Source: Candidatus Brocadiia bacterium (lineage in GTDB: Bacteria; Planctomycetota; PUPC01; DSUN01). From it: a DNA stretch of 13,381 nt. The position numbers and the translations under genes were made by a program. The notes under the pieces were generated by a model. It was not told the DNA's origin. It saw only the letters and a program-made list of their open reading frames with translations, and made no database searches. Position 1 is the first letter of the stretch, and every line of letters begins with the position of its first letter. The stretch lies in contig JADHXT010000058.1 in the NCBI GenBank assembly GCA_016782825.1, positions 1 to 13,381 on the forward strand, given 5' to 3'. Positions 7,267-13,369 of the stretch are shown piece by piece.

Positions 7267-7369
7267 GGATGAGTGGATGGATGGATGAATGGAGGGAAGA
7301 TCGGGCAAGAGGGTCACGCACGCGAAACGCCTCTTCCATCCATCCAGTCATCCATCCATCCACCCATCC
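7267..7369. repeat. long imperfect inverted repeat built from GGAT/ATCC tetranucleotides
   Basis: The left arm (7267-7293) and right arm (7343-7369) are 27 bases each and complementary at 25 positions. Each arm contains the tandem core GTGGATGGATGGATGA or its complement. The 49-base loop has its own six-base stem (AAGAGG at 7307-7312 with CCTCTT at 7330-7335), so the whole element can fold into a long two-part hairpin. It sits between a terminator-like hairpin and the promoter of the HEAT-repeat gene. Confidence 0.8.
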
Positions 7370-7419
7370 CTGCAATCCTTCCAGTGGGCGTTGCGGGCGA
7401 TTTGTTACGCGAGAACGAC

Positions 7420-7451
7420 GATGCCCCCGCCTCGCGGGAGGCAGGGGCATC
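7420..7451 (-). terminator. GC-rich terminator-like hairpin after the WxxGxW lipoprotein gene
   Basis: The stem GATGCCCC/GGGGCATC (7420-7427 with 7444-7451) continues after one mismatch into GCCT/AGGC, around a six-base loop. It begins 24 bases after the stop codon on the minus strand. The downstream bases (GTCGTTCTCG) contain few Ts, so it is a weak classical intrinsic terminator, but position and stability fit transcript termination or 3'-end protection. Confidence 0.6.
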
Positions 7452-7475
7452 GAGGGGCTTGCGTGCTGGCCTGTG

Positions 7476-7922
7476 CTACCGCCAATGGCCGTTGACGTGG
7501 TGCCAGCCGCGGGGGTGTTTGGTCCACTTGCCAGGCACATAGACGGCGCCGCGGCGAGGCGGGGTCGTCCAGCGTCCTCCGAGCCACACGTGGCGGCTGC
7601 CCTGCCAGACCCAGTTGCCGGGCACCCAGACGTGATAGGGACCGGGGCGCCGAGGCTTGATCTCGACCCGGAGCGGCGGCGGGGGCTGCCTCACGATCAC
7701 GACGCCTGGGGGCAGCGGGCCGGGCGTCACGACGACCGGTCCGGGCCGGGGCGGGCCGGGTGTCACGACCACCGGCCCCGGCGGACGGTGGGGGCCGACG
7801 ACGATCGGCCCGCGGCGGTGCCGCCGCCAGGGCCGGTCGACGAAGATGGCCCGGCAGCCCGCCGTCGCCATCAGAGCGATGCCCATTGCGCCAGCCACTG
7901 CCACACGTGTCCACTGCCTCAT
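7476..7922 (-). CDS. lipoprotein with Pro-rich arm and WxxGxW repeats
   Basis: This 148-residue protein starts with a signal ending in the lipobox-like TAGC (Cys23), so it is probably lipid-anchored. After a basic patch (RPWRRHRRG) comes a Pro/Val-rich arm with a duplicated GPVVVTPGP unit (49-57 and 61-69). The C-terminal half carries four related aromatic units: HVWVPGNW (97-104), HVWLGGRW (111-118), VYVPGKW (127-133) and HVNGHW (142-147). This is the pattern of the WxxGxW repeat family, short proteins of unknown function found in cell envelopes. AGAGGAG lies a few bases before the ATG. It follows the helical exported protein gene by 81 bases, with a strong hairpin in the gap. A surface-spanning arm with a wall- or carbohydrate-binding tip is a plausible but unproven role. 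Confidence 0.82.
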   Translation of the reverse strand: MRQWTRVAVAGAMGIALMATAGCRAIFVDRPWRRHRRGPIVVGPHRPPGPVVVTPGPPRPGPVVVTPGPLPPGVVIVRQPPPPLRVEIKPRRPGPYHVWVPGNWVWQGSRHVWLGGRWTTPPRRGAVYVPGKWTKHPRGWHHVNGHWR

Positions 7923-7958
7923 GCCGCCGCTCCTCTCAAGAGAACAAGGTGCGTGCGA

Positions 7959-7989
7959 GGCGCCGCGGCGTCGTTGGGGCCGCGGCGCC
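7959..7989 (-). other. 11-base perfect GC hairpin between two envelope genes
   Basis: GGCGCCGCGGC (7959-7969) and GCCGCGGCGCC (7979-7989) are perfect complements around a nine-base loop. The hairpin begins 14 bases after the stop of the helical exported protein gene and ends before the ribosome site of the WxxGxW gene. There is no T-run after it. It could terminate part of the transcription, or stabilise the 3' end of the upstream message so the two genes are expressed unequally. Confidence 0.6.
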
Positions 7990-8003
7990 CGCCACTCCAG
8001 GGT

Positions 8004-8633
8004 TCAGAAGTTGGCCGGGGCCGGCTCGGGCGGGCCGTCGGGGCCGGGCCGCCTGCGGGGCGGTCCCGCGCCGTCGCCGCCGGGTTGCCGCCTCGGGCCG
8101 CCGGGCCCCTCGCCAGGGCGACCGCCTCTGGCCAGACGCTGAGCCATGCCCTCGGCGATGCTCTTCGCCGCTGCGTCGCGGTTCTCCTTCAGGATCTTCG
8201 CCAGGTTCGCGTAGTGGATGGCCAGGGCGTCGGCGATCTCGCCGGCCACCTCCTGCGCCTTGGCCGGGTCGGGCTTGAGGGCCTCGCGGATCTCTTCGCG
8301 GGACTTGCCCTGCTCGCGGAGCTCGCGGATCTTCTCGCGGAGTGCCTCCATGTCGGGCCGCACCTTGGCCTGGATGGCCCGCATCTCGGCCGTGTGGCGC
8401 TCCATCTCCTCGCGGATCGCCGGGAACTGGACCCCGAAGGGGAGCCCCGGCTGACGTGGGCCGCCTTGACCGCCGGGGCCGCCCGGCCGCTGACGGTCGA
8501 ATCCACCCGGCTGGCCGCCACCTGCTGGCCGTCGCGGCCGTCGGCCGTCGGCTCCCTCATCCTGCGCCAGTGCCGAGCCCGCGACGAGCACGGCAACCGC
8601 CACCACCGTGCAGATCAAAGCCATCCGTCTCAT
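8004..8633 (-). CDS. exported helical protein with Gly/Pro/Arg-rich flanks (CpxP/ZraP-like in layout)
   Basis: The 209-residue product starts MRRMALICTVVAVAVLVAGSALAQ, a clear Sec signal cleaved after ALA (residue 23). A Gly/Pro/Arg-rich, low-complexity segment (27-65) precedes a helical core (68-168) with heptad-like charged helices (EEMERHTAEMRAIQAKVRP, EALREKIRELREQGKSREEI, AGEIADALAIHYANLAKIL). A second Gly/Pro/Arg-rich tail (169-209) closes it. Signal, helical hairpin and Gly-rich ends resemble periplasmic CpxP/Spy/ZraP-type chaperones, but I do not see a clear LTxxQ motif, so this is only a resemblance. The ATG at 8633 is fixed by AGGAG seven bases upstream and by the signal peptide; 24 extra in-frame codons upstream look non-coding. 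A sigma54-type promoter lies about 108 bases before the start. Confidence 0.8.
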   Translation of the reverse strand: MRRMALICTVVAVAVLVAGSALAQDEGADGRRPRRPAGGGQPGGFDRQRPGGPGGQGGPRQPGLPFGVQFPAIREEMERHTAEMRAIQAKVRPDMEALREKIRELREQGKSREEIREALKPDPAKAQEVAGEIADALAIHYANLAKILKENRDAAAKSIAEGMAQRLARGGRPGEGPGGPRRQPGGDGAGPPRRRPGPDGPPEPAPANF

Positions 8634-8936
8634 GGCACATCTCCTCTTCTCCCCGTCGTGGTCCCATCTGTGTGCGGCGGTTTGCCGTTGCCCCGGCAGG
8701 TGCACTCGGCGAGCCGTCGCGCCAACGCTATTCTACGCAATAGCAATCGGCGTGCCAGCGAAATCCCGGTTTCCTGGCCCCAATTGGCCTGGAGGGGCGG
8801 GTCGGCCTAAGGCATTGTGTTCCACGTGGTTAGGAGATTCGCGCGCCTCGGCCGTCGGGCGGCGTTCCGCCAAGCGGCTTGATCGTGAGCGTGGGGTTAC
8901 GCCACACGCCCTGTCGGGGATTGCGATTGCCGTTGC
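8634..8936. other. intergenic interval carrying a sigma54-type promoter and a weak terminator candidate
   Basis: I see no gene here. Near the right end, just after the glycoside hydrolase stop, an imperfect hairpin (8889-8896 with 8902-8909; GCGTG/CACGC plus GG/CC with one mismatch) may end that transcript. The left part carries the sigma54-type promoter and a leader of nearly 100 bases for the helical exported protein. Two short palindromes, CCAATTGG (8780-8787) and CCACGTGG (8822-8829), lie upstream of the promoter and could be activator sites, without further support. Confidence 0.55.
8741..8757 (-). promoter_or_regulatory. sigma54 (-24/-12) promoter upstream of the helical exported protein
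   Basis: Read on the minus strand the sequence is TGGCACGCCGATTGCTA. It matches the RpoN consensus TGGCAC-N5-TTGCW at every defined position, with GG at 8756-8755 (-25/-24) and GC at 8744-8743 (-13/-12) at the required spacing. Transcription would start near 8731 and give a leader of about 98 bases before the ATG at 8633. Dependence on an enhancer-binding activator follows from the promoter class; the activator is not in this window. Confidence 0.75.
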
Positions 8937-11324
8937 CTACTGGGCGATCCGCCGGACCTTGCAGGCCACGTCGGGATGGCCGCGGGGGACGCGGAGCGGG
9001 AGCTTGCCGTCGGCGGTGGGTTGGAGGCGATGGGTGATGGGCTGGCCGGCGTAGGTGTCCCACCACTCGATGCGGTAGCGGCCGGGCGCGAAGCCCGCGA
9101 GGTCGATCACGGCGCTCGGCAGAGGAGTGGGTTTTCCCGACTCGACCAGCCGCCGGTGCCAGCGGTTGTCGCGGTGCTGGATCCACACGAGGGCGCCCGT
9201 CCGTCCCCGGAGGCCGAGGACGCGGATGGGGCCGTCGCCCTTGTCGCGGAATGGCCGCCAGTCGGCGTCGGGCAGCGCCTCGCCGCGGAAGAAGCGCGCG
9301 ATGGCGGCGTAGTGGTAGTAGAGGTCGCGGCGGGCGAGGTAGCTGTCCCACCACCAGTGCATCGCCGTGCCCGCGCACCCGGCCATGGCCGACGCCCAGA
9401 GGGCGTTGTGGAGGTGGATGCCCGTCTTGTCGGCGTCGTTGAGCGGGTTGAGGTCGCTCGTGCCCAGGAAGCCGAACTCGGCGATGAGCATGGGCTTGCC
9501 GCTCGATGCCAGCCGATCGGTCTCCCTCACGAGGAGAGCGGCGCCGTCGAGCTCGGCTCGGCTTCGGGCCTGGGCAGGTCGGTGGAGGTACGCGTGGGCC
9601 TGCGCGAGGTGGAGGCCGTCGATCTCCCAGAGCTCGCGCCAGTGGGAGCCCACGCCGAGGCTCAGGGTGACCGGGTGGCGGTAGGGGTCGCGGCGCTTGA
9701 GGTGGGCGACGGCATCGCGCGTCCAGGCGAGGAGGGCCGGGTCGCGGCGGTCGGGCATCGCGTAGTCGACCTCGCTGCACAACTCCCAGGCGAGCACGCT
9801 CGCGAGCGGGGCGTATCGTGCCGCCAGGTAGCTCAGCCGCCGCTGGTATTGGGCTTTGGCCCGCGGCGAGGTGAAGAACTCCTCCGGCTTGCGGCAAGGG
9901 CCGCCGTTGCGCGCGAGATAGGGGTGGGTCGCGGCCTTGGCCTGGGCGCTCAGGTCGGTGAAGTTGTCGAGGCAGAGCTGCACGTAGACGCCGTGCTTCC
10001 GCGCGGCCTCGAGGATGCGGTCGAGACGCCAGGCGCCGCCGAGGCGGTACTGGTCGGGGCGGGTGCCCTCGATGCCGAGGCCCCACGAGCACAGCCAGAG
10101 GCGCGTGGCGTTGATGCCCGACCGCGCCATGCGGGCGAGTGCAGCCTCGGTCGCGCCGACGGGCGCCTTGGCGGCCGGCCAGCAATAGTTGTGGCCAATG
10201 AGAAAGACGGGCCGCCCGTCGGCCGTCTCGAGGTAGCGGCTCTGCTTGCTCGGCGGGAGCAGGAAGCCAGGGGCAGGGGAGGGGGTGGCCTGGAACGAGA
10301 TGGGCTTCGCCGCAGCCTCGCCGGCTGGGGTTGTGACCTTGACGACATAGCGGTGGACGCCTGGCTCCCGGGGCGTGATGCGCAGCCGCCAGCGGCCGTG
10401 GCCGTCGGGGCGAAGGCTCTCGACCCCGCGCTCGACCGATTGGGCGAAGTCGCGCGTGTAGAAGCCGCGCGTCTCGAACGGCTGCCCCGACGGCGCCGTC
10501 ACCGCAGCCGTGACCGCGACGTCGCCCCGGAACGGGTTCTCGCATGGGGCCCAGAAGTGGACTTCCGTCTCGTGGGTGGCGTGGCAGGGCACCATGCCTT
10601 TGCCGGGCGCGACGGCGGCCAGGATGGGCCCGGCCGGCGGCTCGCCGATCTGCAAGTGGAAGGCGATGGATCGGACCCCCGGCGGATCGCCGACGGCGGG
10701 GCCCGCGTAGAGCAGGACATGGAAGTAGGGGTCCTGCCACTCCCTGCCATCCTGCACGATGATCCTGCCGCTGGGCCGCCGCTGGAGGGCCAGCGTCAGG
10801 CCGTTGCGACGCACGGCCAGGCGTCCGGCGGCCTGCTCGATGAGACGCGGCGACGGCGCCTTCGCGGCGGGCAGAATGACCGGATCCGCTGCACCGACGG
10901 TGCATGATGCGTTGCGGAACGTGTCGAGGGGCAGGTCGAATCCCGCGGCGATCTCTTCGTCGTCGAGCAGGTCAGGCCCATGGACCGCATACTGGATGAG
11001 AAGGCCCTTGGGCGTGGGCGTGGCCGTCTGCCAGTAGCGGATGAGGCGCTTGCCGACGCGCAGGATGCCGTGGAAGGTGCGGCCGGTGGGGCCGTCGGCG
11101 GGCTCATCGACGGCCCGCGCCGCCGACTGGTGCACGAATCGGGCCTTGGACCAGACCCGCAGGCCGCAGCGGACCAGGAACACACCCTTCTCGCCCTCGA
11201 GCCGCCACACGCCCTTCTCGTCAAACCGCGCGCGCAACCCCGCGCCCACGGGCAGCGGGTCCGCGGACGCGGCGAGGAGGGCCGGGGAGAGGAGCACGAG
11301 GAACGTCGCGGACGCGAGCTTCAT
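8937..11324 (-). CDS. exported clan GH-A (GH5-like) glycoside hydrolase with DUF5060-like N-terminal domain
   Basis: This 795-residue protein has a signal peptide (about 1-20, ending LLAASA) and is probably secreted. Residues 25-235 are beta-rich and unrecognised. Residues 246-345 look like a DUF5060-type beta-sandwich (ETEVHFWAPCENPFRGDVAV, GFYTRDF, WRLRITPREPGVHRYVV). A TIM barrel follows (371-680): strand 1 FLIGHNYCW, strand 2 GINATRLWLCSWG, strand 4 VLAWELCSEVDY, strand 6 LAQAHAY, strand 7 MLIAEFGF and strand 8 TAMHWWWDSY. By clan GH-A rules Glu518 is the acid/base and Glu616 the nucleophile. The residue before Glu518 is Ser rather than the usual Asn. The C-terminal 690-795 is a beta domain (YRIEWWDTYAG). 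The substrate is unknown; beta-mannan, glucan or another polysaccharide is possible. It starts 39 bases after the lipoprotein gene and is probably cotranscribed with it. Confidence 0.88.
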   Translation of the reverse strand: MKLASATFLVLLSPALLAASADPLPVGAGLRARFDEKGVWRLEGEKGVFLVRCGLRVWSKARFVHQSAARAVDEPADGPTGRTFHGILRVGKRLIRYWQTATPTPKGLLIQYAVHGPDLLDDEEIAAGFDLPLDTFRNASCTVGAADPVILPAAKAPSPRLIEQAAGRLAVRRNGLTLALQRRPSGRIIVQDGREWQDPYFHVLLYAGPAVGDPPGVRSIAFHLQIGEPPAGPILAAVAPGKGMVPCHATHETEVHFWAPCENPFRGDVAVTAAVTAPSGQPFETRGFYTRDFAQSVERGVESLRPDGHGRWRLRITPREPGVHRYVVKVTTPAGEAAAKPISFQATPSPAPGFLLPPSKQSRYLETADGRPVFLIGHNYCWPAAKAPVGATEAALARMARSGINATRLWLCSWGLGIEGTRPDQYRLGGAWRLDRILEAARKHGVYVQLCLDNFTDLSAQAKAATHPYLARNGGPCRKPEEFFTSPRAKAQYQRRLSYLAARYAPLASVLAWELCSEVDYAMPDRRDPALLAWTRDAVAHLKRRDPYRHPVTLSLGVGSHWRELWEIDGLHLAQAHAYLHRPAQARSRAELDGAALLVRETDRLASSGKPMLIAEFGFLGTSDLNPLNDADKTGIHLHNALWASAMAGCAGTAMHWWWDSYLARRDLYYHYAAIARFFRGEALPDADWRPFRDKGDGPIRVLGLRGRTGALVWIQHRDNRWHRRLVESGKPTPLPSAVIDLAGFAPGRYRIEWWDTYAGQPITHRLQPTADGKLPLRVPRGHPDVACKVRRIAQ

Positions 11325-11363
11325 GGCTTCCTTCGCACACAGAGCCCCGCCCGCGGTCCGACG

Positions 11364-12503
11364 CTACGGCGCGAGCGCCTTGTGGCACTCCGAGAGGGCG
11401 ATCATGGCGTACGGCGTGGCCAGGATGGGGTTGCCCTCGAACCACCGCTCCGACTTCTCGTTGATCCACGAGCCGTCGTCGCGCTGGAGGGCGACGAGCT
11501 TGTCGGCGAGCTCCTTCGCCCAGTCGACTTTGCTGCCGTCGGGCAGCTCGAGGGTCCTGGTGCCCAGGAGCGGCAGGGTCTTGGCCATCGACAGGTAGTA
11601 GTAGTAGAGGCCCTGATGCTCCTTGCCCTTCTCCATCCCGGGGTTCCCATCGAGGGTGTAGTTCTCGACGATCCACTTCTGGGCGGCCTGGACCCGCGGG
11701 TCGTCCCGCTTGATGCCCGTGAGGATATAGCCGCGCAGAAGGGCGTAGGTCATGGAGCCATAGGACTTGTAGATGACCTTGCCGTTGGGCAGCGTGATGA
11801 CGCCGGCATTCGATCGCCCCGGGTAGTACATGGCGCCGCCGTCGTCGCCGGCGTGCTCGTAGTCGCTGGTCTCCGAGAGGTTCTGGCAGCGGGTGAGGAA
11901 CTTGCGGCATTCCTTGAAGGCCTCGCTGTTCTCGTCGAGGCCGGCGGCCTTGAGGGCCTCGAGGGCGAACTGGGTGTTGGACAGGTCGCCGCGCTTGTCG
12001 CTGTTGTAGCCCCAGCTCCCGCCGTCGTATGCCTCGCGGTTCTGAATGCTGAGGAGGAACTCCTTGGCCTTGTCGCGGATGGCCTGGTGGGTGGGATCGC
12101 CGAGCTTGACTAGCGCCGTGAGGGAGGCGCTGGTCTGGTAGTTGGCGAGGCCCTTCTCGCCCGGCTGGTTGATGGAGCCGTCCTGTTGCACCATGGCGAC
12201 GATGTAGGCGATGGCCTTCTTGACGCCCTCGTGATCCTTGAGCTTCTCGGCGTGGGGCGAGTCGAGGATGGCGGCCAGCACGAGCGAGGTCTTGCCGACC
12301 TCGGCGGGGCCGCCGAAGGTGCCGTCGTCCTGCTGCTGCTCGAGGAGCCACTCGGCGCCGCGCTGGAGGGCTGCCGCGTATGCCTCGCGGCCGGTCTTGC
12401 CGGGCGTCGCCGCCATCTTGGGTGGCGCCCCTGTCTTGGGCTCCGTCTCCGACGTACAGCCGAGCAGGCCGACGAGAGCCAGCATCACCGCGAGCTTCTT
12501 CAT
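11364..12503 (-). CDS. lipoprotein with prenyltransferase/squalene-oxidase (terpenoid cyclase) repeats
   Basis: This 379-residue protein has a short signal ending in the lipobox LLGC (Cys16) and is predicted to be lipid-anchored. After a Thr/Pro/Lys linker (17-38), residues 40-378 form paired helices with Gly/Trp-rich turns characteristic of the alpha/alpha barrel of squalene cyclases and prenyltransferase beta subunits: QQDDGTFGG (57-65), QQDGSINQPG (106-115), GGSWGYNSD (161-169) and QRDDGSWINEKS (340-351). The protein is roughly half the length of a true cyclase and lacks a DxDD motif. Exported proteins of this type are common in planctomycetes and have no known reaction; carbohydrate or peptide binding is my guess. 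The ATG is preceded by GGAGGAG, an excellent ribosome site; 39 further upstream codons in frame would remove the signal from the N-terminus. It leads the operon with the glycoside hydrolase. Confidence 0.88.
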   Translation of the reverse strand: MKKLAVMLALVGLLGCTSETEPKTGAPPKMAATPGKTGREAYAAALQRGAEWLLEQQQDDGTFGGPAEVGKTSLVLAAILDSPHAEKLKDHEGVKKAIAYIVAMVQQDGSINQPGEKGLANYQTSASLTALVKLGDPTHQAIRDKAKEFLLSIQNREAYDGGSWGYNSDKRGDLSNTQFALEALKAAGLDENSEAFKECRKFLTRCQNLSETSDYEHAGDDGGAMYYPGRSNAGVITLPNGKVIYKSYGSMTYALLRGYILTGIKRDDPRVQAAQKWIVENYTLDGNPGMEKGKEHQGLYYYYLSMAKTLPLLGTRTLELPDGSKVDWAKELADKLVALQRDDGSWINEKSERWFEGNPILATPYAMIALSECHKALAP

Positions 12504-12556
12504 CACGACTCCTCCGAGTTCCAGGCCACGATCCTCAATGACTCGTGGAACTGGAG

Positions 12557-12572
12557 AGCAAATCCTGTGCCG
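12557..12572 (-). promoter_or_regulatory. sigma54-like (-24/-12) promoter upstream of the lipoprotein/glycoside hydrolase operon
   Basis: Read on the minus strand the sequence is CGGCACAGGATTTGCT, matching TGGCAC-N5-TTGCW except for C in place of the first T. GG (12571-12570) and GC (12559-12558) have the exact -24/-12 spacing. Transcription would start near 12546, giving a leader of about 43 bases. I see no competing sigma70-type promoter upstream of this gene. Confidence 0.6.
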
Positions 12573-12595
12573 CGCGACGCGGCGATGGCCCAACG

Positions 12596-12632
12596 GCGTT
12601 GCCCTCGGCGAGTGCTGCACTTAGGGCAACGC
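12596..12632. promoter_or_regulatory. perfect 10-base inverted repeat upstream of the sigma54-like promoter
   Basis: GCGTTGCCCT (12596-12605) and AGGGCAACGC (12623-12632) are exact complements separated by 17 bases, the spacer itself containing AGTGC/GCACT. The centre lies about 69 bases upstream of the predicted start of the lipoprotein operon. This suits a dimeric activator site, although it is closer than most RpoN enhancers. Confidence 0.5.
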
Positions 12633-13248
12633 GACCGACTGGCGCCGCAGGGTCGTGGGGCACGGCCTGTCCGGGGCGCGGACAGCGGCTGTCCACGCGT
12701 TGTTGCCATCGCCATTCAACCAGATTGGTCTGGGGGATTCAAATCGGGGCGACGGGGGGACGATGCCACCTTGCTGGCCTGCGGCTGCTCTGCCGCCCCA
12801 GCCGCCTCCGTCACGGCGCTTGCAGCAGGGGCAGTTATCGGGGGCCGTGTGCACAGCCCCCACGGGAGAGGGCGCTGCAAACCGCCGCGCCAGAGGCGGC
12901 AGGGGCTGGCAATGGGGGGGAAGTCCGGTTCTGCTTCCTCAACGGCCCGGCTGAGCCGAGCCAGTCCCCTGGCGGATGGCGAAGGGTTTGAGCCGGCGGC
13001 CAGAGAGAACTTCGCCTTGAGGGCAACCCCCTCGCAGAAGGCTGGGGCAGCCGGAGGGGGACGCGTGTCGGCCACCGCTGGACGGCTACAGCCGCCGCAT
13101 CGAAGACTGCGGGAGAGAGGGAGGGCTCCCTCTCACCAGCCCGATGGGGACAGCCTTGAGGGAGTGGGGGCGTCGGCACCGCCCATGGCGGGAGAAGGCG
13201 TGGATGGGGACACCTGGGCTGTACTGTCACGGTGTTTCAGGCATCGTA

Positions 13249-13270
13249 GCACTTCAGCCGAATGAAGTGC
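13249..13270. repeat. perfect 8-base hairpin next to the terminal structured element
   Basis: GCACTTCA (13249-13256) and TGAAGTGC (13263-13270) pair around the six-base loop GCCGAA. It ends two bases before the terminal structured element begins, so it may be part of the same repeat or a transcription terminator for a gene beyond the window. Confidence 0.6.
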
Positions 13271-13271
13271 A

Positions 13272-13369
13272 TGTGGCACAGCCGCCCTCGGCTGTGAAGG
13301 AGACGGCGTAGGACCTCGGAGAACACGCCGACGAGACGCTCGTCGGACGCCGACGGCGGCTGTGCCACA
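13272..13369. repeat. 98-base structured element with 15-base terminal inverted repeats
   Basis: TGTGGCACAGCCGCC (13272-13286) and GGCGGCTGTGCCACA (13355-13369) are perfect complements. After one C/C mismatch the stem continues with TCGGC/GCCGA (13288-13292 with 13349-13353). Two internal hairpins fit inside: CGGCGT/ACGCCG (13304-13309 with 13325-13330) and, overlapping it by one base, ACGAG/CTCGT (13331-13335 with 13339-13343) around ACG. An alternative fold pairs CACAGCCG with CGGCTGTG (13277-13284 with 13289-13296) around a four-base loop. It looks like a small non-autonomous repeat or a structured RNA. No coding capacity and no target-site duplication are visible. Confidence 0.65.

Larger units (their letters stand above)
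7116..7475. other. non-coding interval with promoter, GGAT inverted repeat and terminator-like hairpin
   Basis: No convincing gene lies here. Plus-strand frames through it read Trp-Met-Asp/Gly repeats only because of the GGAT units. It holds, from right to left on the minus strand, a terminator-like hairpin for the WxxGxW lipoprotein gene, a long near-perfect inverted repeat, and the promoter of the HEAT-repeat gene. Confidence 0.7.

Noticed and set aside
7267..7369. GGAT repeats as a CRISPR array
   Set aside because: The units are four bases long and contiguous, with no spacers and no cas genes nearby.
7230..8810. Plus-strand open frame reading through the GGAT repeat (Trp-Met-Asp/Gly repeats)
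   Set aside because: The repeat peptide is a by-product of the tetranucleotide repeat; the rest lies opposite two minus-strand genes with signal peptides and ribosome sites.
8976..10907. Long plus-strand open frame of 643 codons opposite the glycoside hydrolase
   Set aside because: It is anti-sense to a gene with recognisable barrel motifs and catalytic residues; the frame itself shows only low-complexity Val/Ala/Arg/Gly sequence.
12733..12752. ATTCAAATC as a possible tRNA T-loop
   Set aside because: The bases on either side (GGGG and GGGG) cannot pair, so there is no T stem.
12965..13020. Possible tRNA-like segment (GGGTTTGAGCC resembling a T-arm)
   Set aside because: The flanking bases do not form a five-base T stem and no anticodon arm or acceptor stem can be built around it.
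12716..13230. Minus-strand open frames of 119 and 131 codons in the right-hand interval
   Set aside because: They are Pro/Arg/Ala-rich, overlap one another in different frames, lack ribosome sites and match no motif; the interval is better described by its inverted repeats.
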